Assembly (NCBI RefSeq): GCF_003987555.1
Contig: NZ_NGJW01000010.1
Coordinates: 23,831 to 87,830 of the forward strand
Origin: Vagococcus lutrae
GTDB lineage: Bacteria > Bacillota > Bacilli > Lactobacillales > Vagococcaceae
Length of the DNA stretch: 64,000 nt
Direction: 5' to 3'
Below are positions 7,604 to 15,951 of the stretch, in pieces; positions within the stretch are counted from its first letter, which is position 1; each line of letters opens with the position of its first letter. A model generated the notes under the pieces. It ran no database searches. It worked only from the letters and a program-made list of their open reading frames with translations, and was not told the origin of the DNA. Both the position numbers and the translations under genes were made by a program.

Positions 7604-8581
7604 TTATTTCACCGTCCTTGGATCTAGCTTTAACCTAATATAGTCAGCCAATTGATTGCCTACAAATATCGTGACTGTCATAAATAAAACGATCCCCAAC
7701 ACGAGTGGTATATCTCCTCCCACACCCGCATCCACCGTTAGTTTACCTAATCCAGGATAAGAAAAAACTTGTTCAACTAACATGCTTCCACCAAACACTT
7801 CTCCAAATGAAGCAAATTGTAAAACAATGGCTGGTAAAATTGTATTAGGAAGCAACTGTTTAATTTTATTTGACAGTGTTTCCTTTGTATTAACAGTCGA
7901 AAATTGATAATAGTCTTTTTTCTTTTCTGCGATAACTTTTTGACGGGTGAACAGCATAATATTAGAACTCGATACAATCGTTAATGTCAGCAACGGGAGT
8001 GCAACATGATGCAAACGATCACCTAAACTCACACTTCCATCAATTGATTGTGCCGGACTCGCCAGACTAGTAGGAAACCATCCCAGTGAAACCGAGAAAA
8101 TCATAATTAATATCATCCCAATCCAAAAAGATGGCGTGGACAAGGTTATATAGCTCAGCACTGAAAAGAATTTATCAAATAAACTCTTTTCAGTAATGCC
8201 CGCTAAAAATCCAACGATGTAGCCTACTACACCAGATAAAAACCAACTACCAAACAATAACAAGAAGGAAGCTTGAAAACGTTCAAATATTAATTGAGAA
8301 ACAGGTATCTGATAAAGAATCGATGTACCTAAATCACCCGATAAAATCATTTTTAACCACAGCAGATACTTCATTATAAAGTGTTGATTGGCATTAAAAC
8401 GTTCACTAATCAGCGCCGCTTGCTCGTGACTAACGACTAACATTTTACCGCGTATATAACTATCAACAGGATCAATCGGTGACAAATCAATCAGTAACAG
8501 CGTCAAAAAACTCGTTCCCAACAAAAGTAACACTAGCATGGTTAGTTTTTTTATTAGCCATTGCTTTTTCCAACTAGTCAT
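7604..8581 (-). CDS. ABC transporter permease, NikB/DppB type
   Basis: Outer permease subunit of the importer. The N-terminal membrane helix is followed by LSPIDPVDSYIRG, then a DLGTSILYQIPV motif and VEQVFSYPGLGKLTVDA, all marks of the DppB/OppB family; about six membrane segments are visible. I place the start at MTSWKK (8-base overlap with the binding-protein gene); an ATG six codons earlier has no ribosome-binding site. The length of about 325 residues is normal. Confidence 0.87.
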   Translation of the reverse strand: MTSWKKQWLIKKLTMLVLLLLGTSFLTLLLIDLSPIDPVDSYIRGKMLVVSHEQAALISERFNANQHFIMKYLLWLKMILSGDLGTSILYQIPVSQLIFERFQASFLLLFGSWFLSGVVGYIVGFLAGITEKSLFDKFFSVLSYITLSTPSFWIGMILIMIFSVSLGWFPTSLASPAQSIDGSVSLGDRLHHVALPLLTLTIVSSSNIMLFTRQKVIAEKKKDYYQFSTVNTKETLSNKIKQLLPNTILPAIVLQFASFGEVFGGSMLVEQVFSYPGLGKLTVDAGVGGDIPLVLGIVLFMTVTIFVGNQLADYIRLKLDPRTVK

Positions 8582-10172
8582 TTGATAACGTCCACTCATT
8601 AATGAAGTCTGTTATTGCCCAGCCATGTCCATGAGGTTGAATTTTTTGTTCCCCGATATTAAGTTGATCATTCATATAATATAAATGTTGAACATTCACT
8701 AACCAAATCCAAGGAACATCCCCTTCTTCGGTCGCAAACCCTTGTTCTCCATCCCATTGAGCTAATTTCCAATATTTATTAGCTTCATCTAGATCACGAG
8801 AAGATAAGGCTTTATCAAAATAGTTTTCTACTTGATCATTTTGATAATAGTTAATATTGTACATCCCCTTACCAATAGTCGAGCTATCATAAATATTATA
8901 CATTTCGATAGGGGTATTACTGCCCCAGCCCATCAGTGTTGGATTCGCATTAAACTCTTTTTCTAAATAGTCCCAGCTCTCACCGATTGTATTCACTGTT
9001 ATTCCCAGTGGTGCAACCTGTGTTTTAAACGTTAACGCTAATGCTTCTCTAACAGGGTCGCCGGATGGATACAGCAAGTCAATGGTTGCTTCAATTTCTC
9101 CTTTAAACAACTTACCGTCCTTATCCCACTCCCAACCATCTTTTTCTAAAATAGCTTTTGCTTTATCTAATTGATTGTCTTCAAACACACTTTTTTCATT
9201 CCACCAAGGAAGTTGATCCGCAACCGAAAATGCTCGTGTACCAAATCCATTGAGAACACCACTTACCATCTCGTCACGATCAATGACTATGTTCATTGCT
9301 TGCCTGATTGAGCGATTGGCCGTAACGTCATTCCCTACTTTTTTACCATCTCGGGTTGTTTCTTTAATAACAGGTAATGCGATTCCTCGATTATCCACAC
9401 TATCAAACGTTTGCAAGGTCATTCCTGGTATATCTAAATCGGCATTCTGAGCACTTACAGCTAACACATCTATTTCTTCTTTTTTTGCAGAAGCAATCGC
9501 TGTTTCTTCATTTAAGAATAAGAACGTCAGCTTTTTAATTTCTGGTTCCTCGCCGTAATAGTTAGGATTTGGAGTTAAAATAACTTTTTCACCTTTATCC
9601 CATTGTTCTAAAATGTAAGGTCCAGTACCTATAGGATGTTGATTATAAGTGTCGCTATAATGTTTTTCAGAAAAAAGGCCCGTTGTAGCTAAGATATGAG
9701 CAAACGTTGTATCTGGTTTTTTTAGTTGAAAAACAACATGGGTTTCATCTAGTTTTTCAATTGCTTTAACATTTTGTAAATCAATGATTGAGTTGGCAGC
9801 TTTAATGGTTTCAAACGTATAAATAATATCCTCTACTTTAAATGGTGTGTCGTCAGAATATCTCACATCTTCTCTGATCTCAATCGTCCAATTCAACAAG
9901 TCCTCACTAATCTCATAGTTGACACCTATATCATTAATTAGATTAAAGTCAGGATCGTATCGAAATAAAGTGCTTTGAAATAACGGGGCGCCATATTTCC
10001 CCCAGCCGTTCACAGGATCAAATCCATCTGCAGGCTCATTAGATATCGCTAGTACAAGCTCCTCATTATTTTGATTACTTGTCCCTTCTTCTTTTGCTTG
10101 ATTATTACTCGAGCATGCCACTTTAACCACAGTAGTAGATACTAATAACATCGCTAATAATTTCTTTTTCAT
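8574..10172 (-). CDS. Nickel/peptide-type ABC solute-binding lipoprotein
   Basis: SBP_bac_5 family lipoprotein of 532 residues, the first gene of the operon. The signal ends in KVAC with Cys20 as lipidation site; Lys at -3 is unusual for a lipobox. Family blocks include NEPADGFDPVNGWG near residue 50, WTIEIREDVRYSDDTPFKVEDI, GTGPYILEQWDKGEKV and IRQAMNIVIDRDEMV. NikA-type proteins bind nickel with small chelators, and the operon ends in larBCE, so nickel supply to the lactate-racemase cofactor is the best guess. A peptide or other ligand is possible. A cre-like palindrome precedes the gene. Confidence 0.87.
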   Translation of the reverse strand: MKKKLLAMLLVSTTVVKVACSSNNQAKEEGTSNQNNEELVLAISNEPADGFDPVNGWGKYGAPLFQSTLFRYDPDFNLINDIGVNYEISEDLLNWTIEIREDVRYSDDTPFKVEDIIYTFETIKAANSIIDLQNVKAIEKLDETHVVFQLKKPDTTFAHILATTGLFSEKHYSDTYNQHPIGTGPYILEQWDKGEKVILTPNPNYYGEEPEIKKLTFLFLNEETAIASAKKEEIDVLAVSAQNADLDIPGMTLQTFDSVDNRGIALPVIKETTRDGKKVGNDVTANRSIRQAMNIVIDRDEMVSGVLNGFGTRAFSVADQLPWWNEKSVFEDNQLDKAKAILEKDGWEWDKDGKLFKGEIEATIDLLYPSGDPVREALALTFKTQVAPLGITVNTIGESWDYLEKEFNANPTLMGWGSNTPIEMYNIYDSSTIGKGMYNINYYQNDQVENYFDKALSSRDLDEANKYWKLAQWDGEQGFATEEGDVPWIWLVNVQHLYYMNDQLNIGEQKIQPHGHGWAITDFINEWTLSND

Positions 10173-10239
10173 CTAATCCTCTCCTTTAATTCTATAAACT
10201 TATCCTATCATTCTTATTCTTTCTTTTATTATTTATTTT

Positions 10240-10254
10240 ACGCAAACGTTTGCT
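10240..10254. promoter_or_regulatory. CcpA cre-like site before the nickel/lar operon
   Basis: ACGCAAACGTTTGCT matches the cre consensus WTGNAANCGNWNNCW with one mismatch and contains the perfect 12-bp palindrome GCAAACGTTTGC. It lies between a candidate minus-strand -35 (TTTACA) and -10 (TAAATA), so binding would block transcription. A LacI-family regulator other than CcpA could also use it. Confidence 0.6.
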
Positions 10255-10306
10255 GTAAAATATTCTACTTTTTAGTTGTGTTTTATATTTTTTTGTTTGT
10301 TTTACG

Positions 10307-10346
10307 CAAAAAAAACTATGAATAAACGATAATCGTTTATCCATAG
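10307..10346 (-). terminator. Terminator of the KDPG-aldolase operon
   Basis: CTATG.ATAAACGAT pairs with ATCGTTTAT.CATAG (15-base arms with one mismatch). On the minus strand eight T follow. It lies 11 bases after the aldolase stop. Confidence 0.88.
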
Positions 10347-10357
10347 CTAGATATTAA

Positions 10358-11011
10358 CTATTTAGTTTGTTTTGCTTGATTCATTGCTTCTACAAATTTA
10401 GCTGCTTCTTTTTGCACACTCGTGTATCCTTCTTGTGCAATGTTTTTTGATAAGGCGCTACCTATACCAACAGCCCACGCACCTGAATGTATCCAATCAC
10501 TGATGTTAGTAATACCAACACCACCTGATGGCATCATCTCCGCATAAGGAAACGGTCCATGAACATCTTTTATGAAAGAAGGTCCTAACAAACCGCCAGG
10601 GAATAATTTTACCACATCGACGCCTGTCTCCATCGCTTGAATAATTTCTGTCACTGTCCCACATCCAGGTAAGTATGGAATCGCATTGCGATGACAAATT
10701 TTTGATATCTCAGGATCAAAATGAGGACTGACAACAAATTCTGCCCCTGCTTGAATCGCTTGACTTGCCATTGCTATATCCGTTACTGTTCCTGCACCAA
10801 TGACAACCTCATTCACATCTTTATACGTGTCTGCTAATTCCTTAATTACCAAACTAGCATTAGGTGTCGAATATGTAATTTCAATATTTTTTATCCCACC
10901 CAATACACAGTGATTCGCTATTTCTAATCCATCTTCCTCACTCTTACCTCTCACGACTGCAAAGAGATAATTAGTTTGAAGACGACTTAATATTTTTAGT
11001 TTTCGTGCCAT
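10358..11011 (-). CDS. kdgA: KDPG/KHG-type aldolase
   Basis: Class I aldolase of the KDPG/KHG family, 217 residues. It cleaves a 2-keto-3-deoxy-6-phospho sugar acid into pyruvate and glyceraldehyde 3-phosphate. Visible active-site elements: VVRG with Arg21, IEITYSTP with Glu44, and DVVKLFPG with the Schiff-base Lys135; the phosphate-binding MPSGGVG segment follows. It is the last gene of the operon, 18 bases after the sugar kinase, which would make its phosphorylated substrate. KDPG versus the galactonate epimer, or the amino-sugar acid route of DgaF-like enzymes, cannot be separated by eye. Confidence 0.9.
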   Translation of the reverse strand: MARKLKILSRLQTNYLFAVVRGKSEEDGLEIANHCVLGGIKNIEITYSTPNASLVIKELADTYKDVNEVVIGAGTVTDIAMASQAIQAGAEFVVSPHFDPEISKICHRNAIPYLPGCGTVTEIIQAMETGVDVVKLFPGGLLGPSFIKDVHGPFPYAEMMPSGGVGITNISDWIHSGAWAVGIGSALSKNIAQEGYTSVQKEAAKFVEAMNQAKQTK

Positions 11012-11029
11012 TTTATTAAATCCTTTCTA

Positions 11030-11974
11030 TTACGTTTGGCTTTCTTTAATAAAAGCTGCAAGTTCATCATTTGTAGGCAATGCTTCATTATCACTTGCAT
11101 CTTGAACTTGAATTGCCCCAATAGCGTTCGCATTGGTCAAAGAGTGTTCTAAAGTAAAGTCATTAAGGAGACCATCAATAATTCCTACAGCAAAGCCATC
11201 ACCGGCACCGACTGTATCCACTATCTCTGACACATGAAAACCAGGCACATGTCCTTTTTTATCTTTCGTTCGGTAATGAGCACCTGACGCTCCGTCTTTC
11301 ACGATAACGGTTTTTATTCCTTTAGCTAGATAAAATTCCGTTATGTCATCAACAGCATCTAAACCACTCAATAAGCTCGCTTCGCCTAGTCCTGGCAAGA
11401 ATACATCAGATATACTGGCCAGTTCATTGACAGTTTCAATCATTGTGGCTTGATCTTCCCATAAGCTTGGACGCAAGTTGGGATCAAATGTGATGAGACA
11501 GCCCTTTTTCTTCGCTTCTTTAATCATATAAAAACTTGTTTCACGTAAAGATTGACTCAGTGCTGGCGGAATGCCAGTCATATGCAGAACATCAAATAAA
11601 GAAAAATCAATTTGTTCTACATCCTCAATCTTCAATGTTGATGCCGCACTCCCTTTACGGTAATACAGTGTATCAGGATCGCCTTTTTTTACTTTGTTCT
11701 TATACATGACACCTACCGGTAGCGCTGAATCGCGTATGATTAATTCTGATGCTAACTCTTCTTTTTCTAAATAATTATAAATATACTGTCCCATCGGATC
11801 TTGATTTAATTTTGTTAAATAGGAAACATTGTGTCCTAATCTTGATAAGCCTATACCAACATTAACCTCAGCTCCAGCCAGACCTTTACTAAAATGATTC
11901 ACTTCGGAAAGTGGACCATATTCATCGGCATAAAACATGACCATTGGTTCACCTATTAACATTACTTTTGACAT
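11030..11974 (-). CDS. kdgK: PfkB-family kinase, 2-keto-3-deoxygluconate kinase type
   Basis: Ribokinase-like kinase of 314 residues that probably phosphorylates a 2-keto-3-deoxy sugar acid for the aldolase next door. It shows GLAGAEVNVGIGLSRLG (substrate region, about residues 31-47), ITFDPNLRPSLW (about 161-172) and the catalytic GAGDGF with Asp259. I start it at MSKVMLIGEP because GAGGG lies just before; an in-frame ATG 22 codons upstream lies inside the preceding gene and has no such site. The gap to the hexuloisomerase gene is 16 bases. Confidence 0.88.
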   Translation of the reverse strand: MSKVMLIGEPMVMFYADEYGPLSEVNHFSKGLAGAEVNVGIGLSRLGHNVSYLTKLNQDPMGQYIYNYLEKEELASELIIRDSALPVGVMYKNKVKKGDPDTLYYRKGSAASTLKIEDVEQIDFSLFDVLHMTGIPPALSQSLRETSFYMIKEAKKKGCLITFDPNLRPSLWEDQATMIETVNELASISDVFLPGLGEASLLSGLDAVDDITEFYLAKGIKTVIVKDGASGAHYRTKDKKGHVPGFHVSEIVDTVGAGDGFAVGIIDGLLNDFTLEHSLTNANAIGAIQVQDASDNEALPTNDELAAFIKESQT

Positions 11975-11990
11975 GACTTTCCCTCTTTTC

Positions 11991-12533
11991 TTAGATATGA
12001 CGCTGAACCGCTTCAGTATTTGAGATATTCTCTTTTTCACTGATGATGAGACAGACCGTATCTAGTAATAAGTGAACAGACTGGTCGAACAATGAACCTA
12101 GTAATTGAATCGATTGGCGATTTTCTAATTGCTGTCTAGTTGTTGCCGGTACTAAAATTGAATAATCACTCATTTCACTTAATTTTGAGTCCAAATTACC
12201 ATTAATACTCAATAAAATAGCTGCTTTCTTTTTCGCTTTATCAGCGTTTAGTAAGACTGGTGCTGTGTTACCAGATCCAGATATAGATACATAGACATCT
12301 CCTGCACTGAACGAAGGTGTGTTAGTTTCTCCCATCACATAGACTTCAAACCCTAAATGCATCAGTCTCATCGCAAAACATTTCCCTACAAATCCAGAAC
12401 GTCCTTCGCCATCTATAAAAATGCGTTTTGACTTTAAAAAGTAAGAGGCCAGTGTTTCGACATTCTGATATGACACGTTACTCAAGACATCGCTAACCTC
12501 AGATGCCACTTGATTTAAATAATTAGTTTCCAT
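11991..12533 (-). CDS. hxlB: 6-phospho-3-hexuloisomerase (SIS domain)
   Basis: SIS-domain isomerase of 180 residues, converting D-arabino-3-hexulose 6-phosphate to fructose 6-phosphate. Family blocks are clear: IDGEGRSGFVGKCFAMRLMHLG (about residues 36-57), VMGETNTPSF and ISGSGNTAPV. It overlaps the hexulose-phosphate synthase gene by 11 bases, the usual pairing in the ribulose monophosphate route. That route fixes formaldehyde, or releases it when pentose phosphate is made from hexose phosphate. Confidence 0.88.
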   Translation of the reverse strand: METNYLNQVASEVSDVLSNVSYQNVETLASYFLKSKRIFIDGEGRSGFVGKCFAMRLMHLGFEVYVMGETNTPSFSAGDVYVSISGSGNTAPVLLNADKAKKKAAILLSINGNLDSKLSEMSDYSILVPATTRQQLENRQSIQLLGSLFDQSVHLLLDTVCLIISEKENISNTEAVQRHI

Positions 12534-13155
12534 TGATTGCCTCCTTAAATTTTTGGGCAGTTTCTCTCATGTTTTTTGCTTTAACAATTTCACTACCAAC
12601 AATCACAATATCAATATTTTCCGCTTTCAATGCTGGAATATCTGCTAGCGTAACGCCACCTGCTACCGCAATCTTTTGTGCTAATTGATAGTCTCGACGA
12701 ACTTCTTGAACATACTCTACTACGCTGCCTTCTGAATCCTTCGACAGATGTAAACTGATAATCGCGTCTTCAAATAATGATAATCTCTCAAAATGAGAAT
12801 CTGTCATCCCCAGCGTATCAATCATATACGCTTTTTGATATTTTTGCGCCATTTTTTGACAAATCTGTAAAGTTTCAACACTACTCGTCCCTAAAACAGT
12901 CGCAATATCAGCTCCATTTTGATAAATACGTTCAAATTCATAAGCGGCTTCATCCACTGTTTTAATATCAGCTAACAACTTAGCTGTCGTTACTCCTCGT
13001 AATTCTGTTAATGCTAATTGACCATAGTCTTTAAAAAATGAAGTCCCTATTTCAATAATATCTGCTGAAGGCCCAATTTTCTCTACAACTATAGCGGCTT
13101 CTGCGATTGTTAAGCGGTCAATAGCAATTTGTAATAATGGTTTACTCGCTCTCAT
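12523..13155 (-). CDS. hxlA: 3-hexulose-6-phosphate synthase-like (OMP decarboxylase superfamily)
   Basis: TIM-barrel protein of 210 residues of the orotidine-phosphate-decarboxylase superfamily. Asp63, Lys65 and Asp68 (LADIKTVDEA) form the conserved D.K..D triad, with Glu36 in EIGTSF and His136 in SLHLSKD. The fixed pairing with a hexuloisomerase gene favours hexulose-phosphate synthase (ribulose 5-phosphate plus formaldehyde), while 3-keto-L-gulonate-6-phosphate decarboxylase is the main alternative. GGGAGGAG lies before the start. It overlaps the upstream gene by 14 bases. Confidence 0.8.
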   Translation of the reverse strand: MRASKPLLQIAIDRLTIAEAAIVVEKIGPSADIIEIGTSFFKDYGQLALTELRGVTTAKLLADIKTVDEAAYEFERIYQNGADIATVLGTSSVETLQICQKMAQKYQKAYMIDTLGMTDSHFERLSLFEDAIISLHLSKDSEGSVVEYVQEVRRDYQLAQKIAVAGGVTLADIPALKAENIDIVIVGSEIVKAKNMRETAQKFKEAINGN

Positions 13156-13801
13156 TTTCTACTCCTCCCATCATTGCTGACCAAATATTATCTGCTAATT
13201 CAGGATTAAACGGCTGTAATAAAACATAGTCTAAAAGATTGACATTAAATGACAAGTTTAACCATTCTTTCGCAAATGCCATTGCTGCGATTTCCGAAGT
13301 TGCAATTAAACCAGAGCGTCGCGTATAACCTAAGACTTTCCACAATTCAATTTGATAGCGATTAATAAATAATTTAGGATTATTTTCTTCAAAATAATGA
13401 AATAGTTCATGAGCTAATACGACGTCAGCTGTTTCTATCTGTTCAAATTCTTTTAAAGCAAATGACTGCAATAAGTTTGCTCCTGGCTCAATATTTTTTT
13501 CATATAAAGTTATTTGGTTGGGTGGTTGAAAGGTTCCAAAATAAACATACTCTAATGTCGTATTCGTATCTTTTATCGTCAAGTTTAAGTCCAAACGTTC
13601 TATGAGCTCTCGTGTTGTGATTTCCCCATACATCTGACGTAACTCCTTCGCTAATTCTTTGCCACAGGTAATGGATTCATCAATCAAATAAGTGACTTCA
13701 TCTTTAGGAATCTTATCTTTTAGAGGATCTAGTTTGACTTGATAATAACCGAACTGACGGTCGGTCATGGCTATCAAGCTTTCGACTTTTTCTTTGATCA
13801 T
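13142..13801 (-). CDS. Unrecognised protein with HExxH motif (possible IrrE/ImmA-like metallopeptidase fold)
   Basis: I do not recognise this 219-residue protein as a named family. It has HELFH at residues 131-135 within VVLAHELFHYFEEN, then E170IAAMAFA about 35 residues later. The pattern HExxH followed by E..A..FA resembles the zinc site of IrrE/ImmA-like metallopeptidases. The segment ITLYEKNIEPGANLL before it could be the strand typical of that fold. No signal peptide or membrane segment is visible. It is embedded in the catabolic operon, with a 4-base overlap with the hydantoinase-like gene and a 14-base overlap with the synthase gene, so it is probably an enzyme or processing factor of that pathway. 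The function is unknown. Confidence 0.75.
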   Translation of the reverse strand: MIKEKVESLIAMTDRQFGYYQVKLDPLKDKIPKDEVTYLIDESITCGKELAKELRQMYGEITTRELIERLDLNLTIKDTNTTLEYVYFGTFQPPNQITLYEKNIEPGANLLQSFALKEFEQIETADVVLAHELFHYFEENNPKLFINRYQIELWKVLGYTRRSGLIATSEIAAMAFAKEWLNLSFNVNLLDYVLLQPFNPELADNIWSAMMGGVENESE

Positions 13802-15930
13802 AGATTATTTTTCGCTCCAACAACTATTACTTCTTCGGCTCCTGTTCGTGTCATTAATTCTGTGTCCATTACCATATGTAGTTGACTAGCATCCGATAAG
13901 CTCAGATAATCGATTACTTTTCCACCAATACAAAGATAAATATCTGGATTTAATTTGATATCACTCTTATAGACAGCCAATTCTTCCCAGTAATTATCCG
14001 TTACTCGTCTCACGCCACTAACGGTTGAAACAACTGCGTCTCCATCTGCCCTTTGAACTTTGATAAAGCCTTTCTTATCAATGACACGAATTTCTTGCTT
14101 GTCGCCTCTTTTAGTTCCAATGACAAAGAAGAAATCATTAGAAGCAATCTCATAGACATCTTTCAAGTTTGTCTGCATAGACTCAGCTGCCAATTCTTTG
14201 GCTTCTGCGACATCAATCTTTTTAAGTAAATCAGTTGCTTGAACTTCTGTAGATCCCATAGCAATCGCACTAACTTTTGATGTTTGCGAATCAATTTCAA
14301 TTTGAACCTCAATAGAGTCTGGCGAAGCACCTGATTTAATCGCTAAATCAGTCGCTTCTGTTCTGATTTCCATTAAATCTTCTGGTGTAGGACTCGGAAT
14401 CACTCTTTCAACCACATCTCTGACCATAGCCAGTGCAACACCAATTGAAGAAATAACCTCAGCATTTTCTGCAATTTTATAGGTCAGTCCCATTTTCTTA
14501 GCCGTAAATGGTAGCAATGCACTGGCACCACCCCCAGCTCCGACTAAAGAAATTTGATCTCTTTCAACTTTGTGTTTTTCAGCTAAATGATTAATCACTT
14601 TAATACAAGTGTCTGATGCTTTATCTAAAATATCTGTGGCTACTTCTTCTACTGTTTTACCTAATTCTTTTGCTAACGGCGTGATAGCCTTGACACACGC
14701 TTCATAATTACCATAAGAGTAATCACTTGGTTCAAGCATTTTTAAAGCATTGGCAGCGCATGTAACCGTAATAGCAATGCGTTTACCATTTTTCGATTCG
14801 ATTGCGACATAATCTTGTGGGTCATCTTTTAAAGGTTGAATTCTGACTACCTTAGGTTCAATTATTTCTGCTGGGTCAGTAAAAGCAGCATAAGGCAGTT
14901 TCGCAATATGTGCTGATCGTGGCCCAACTCCAACTACCTGACTTTGACTTGCACGAACCATACTACCTCCAGCAACACCTGAAACATGAACGTCTAGAGA
15001 ACTAATTAATGTTTTGTGACCACCAACAACCGAGTAGTCAATCATTGGGCGACCATTTTTAATCACACCTATATCCGTACTCGTACCACCCACTTCAAAA
15101 AAGATGGCATTTGATGTTCTAAGATACATTAAAGCTCCGACTGTTGAAGCAGCTGGTCCTGAAAGCATCGTTAAAACAGGTCGCTTACGCATTTCAGCAA
15201 TATCCATTACCCCGCCATCTCCACGCATAATCATTAACGGGACATTTATTCCGGCCTGATGAACACTGTCTTCCGTGCTATCTGCTGTTTCAAACATTTT
15301 AGGTAAAATCGATGCGTTTATCGCAGCTGTTCTTGTTCTTCTTGTTAACCCATACATCTTACTTATATCACTGGCAACTGAAACTTCGATGCCTTTCTTT
15401 TTACCAACATTTTGAACGACTATTTCTTCTGTCAAGTCATCTACACCAAATGCTTTAGAAGCCACGATGACTTCTGTTCCTTCTTTAATAAGACTATCGA
15501 TTTCCGCTTCTACTCTCTGTTCATTGAACTCTTTTAATTTAATATAACGGTGGTGAGTCTTAATCTTTCGTTTGCCTGTTTCATCTAAAGCAATATCATC
15601 AACATTACTTTGTTTTTTAGCTAAAAAACCTTCTAAGCCACCTTTACCAATTCCAATAATTCCTGTCTCAGCTACGTCTCCCTCTAATAGTGCATTCGTC
15701 GCTTGAGTCGTACTATGCGCAATAAAAATTACTTCGTTTGGATCAATTCCGTTTTCATGCAAGCACTTTTCAAACGAGGCAACGACACCATCTGACACCC
15801 CATTTTTTGTATCATGTGTTGTTTTTACTGATCCAATTCCTACTATTTCATGCGTTTCATTATCAATCGCAACGGCTTTTGTATGTGTACCGCCAACATC
15901 AATTCCTACTCTTATTTTTCTAGAAGTCAT
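13798..15930 (-). CDS. Hydantoinase/oxoprolinase family protein (HyuA-like ATPase)
   Basis: Protein of 710 residues with the actin-like ATP-binding fold of the hydantoinase A/oxoprolinase family. The N-terminal phosphate motif IDVGGTHTKAVA (about residues 10-21) and STTQATNALLEGDV are present. The second half has FFEVGGTSTDIGVI (about residue 280), MLSGPAAS and VGAGGGASALLPF. Known relatives hydrolyse hydantoins, 5-oxoproline or N-methylhydantoin with ATP, usually with a HyuB-type partner; no HyuB is seen here. The last 200 residues or so show no family I know. AAAGGAG lies before the start. The substrate is unknown; a lactam or cyclic imide derived from a sugar acid is a guess from context. 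Confidence 0.85.
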   Translation of the reverse strand: MTSRKIRVGIDVGGTHTKAVAIDNETHEIVGIGSVKTTHDTKNGVSDGVVASFEKCLHENGIDPNEVIFIAHSTTQATNALLEGDVAETGIIGIGKGGLEGFLAKKQSNVDDIALDETGKRKIKTHHRYIKLKEFNEQRVEAEIDSLIKEGTEVIVASKAFGVDDLTEEIVVQNVGKKKGIEVSVASDISKMYGLTRRTRTAAINASILPKMFETADSTEDSVHQAGINVPLMIMRGDGGVMDIAEMRKRPVLTMLSGPAASTVGALMYLRTSNAIFFEVGGTSTDIGVIKNGRPMIDYSVVGGHKTLISSLDVHVSGVAGGSMVRASQSQVVGVGPRSAHIAKLPYAAFTDPAEIIEPKVVRIQPLKDDPQDYVAIESKNGKRIAITVTCAANALKMLEPSDYSYGNYEACVKAITPLAKELGKTVEEVATDILDKASDTCIKVINHLAEKHKVERDQISLVGAGGGASALLPFTAKKMGLTYKIAENAEVISSIGVALAMVRDVVERVIPSPTPEDLMEIRTEATDLAIKSGASPDSIEVQIEIDSQTSKVSAIAMGSTEVQATDLLKKIDVAEAKELAAESMQTNLKDVYEIASNDFFFVIGTKRGDKQEIRVIDKKGFIKVQRADGDAVVSTVSGVRRVTDNYWEELAVYKSDIKLNPDIYLCIGGKVIDYLSLSDASQLHMVMDTELMTRTGAEEVIVVGAKNNL

Positions 15931-15951
15931 TTTACTAGTTTCTCCTTTCCA

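Noticed and set aside
10417..10426. Third copy of the ACACTCGTGT operator core
   Set aside because: It lies inside the aldolase coding sequence, lacks the full palindrome and has no nearby promoter.
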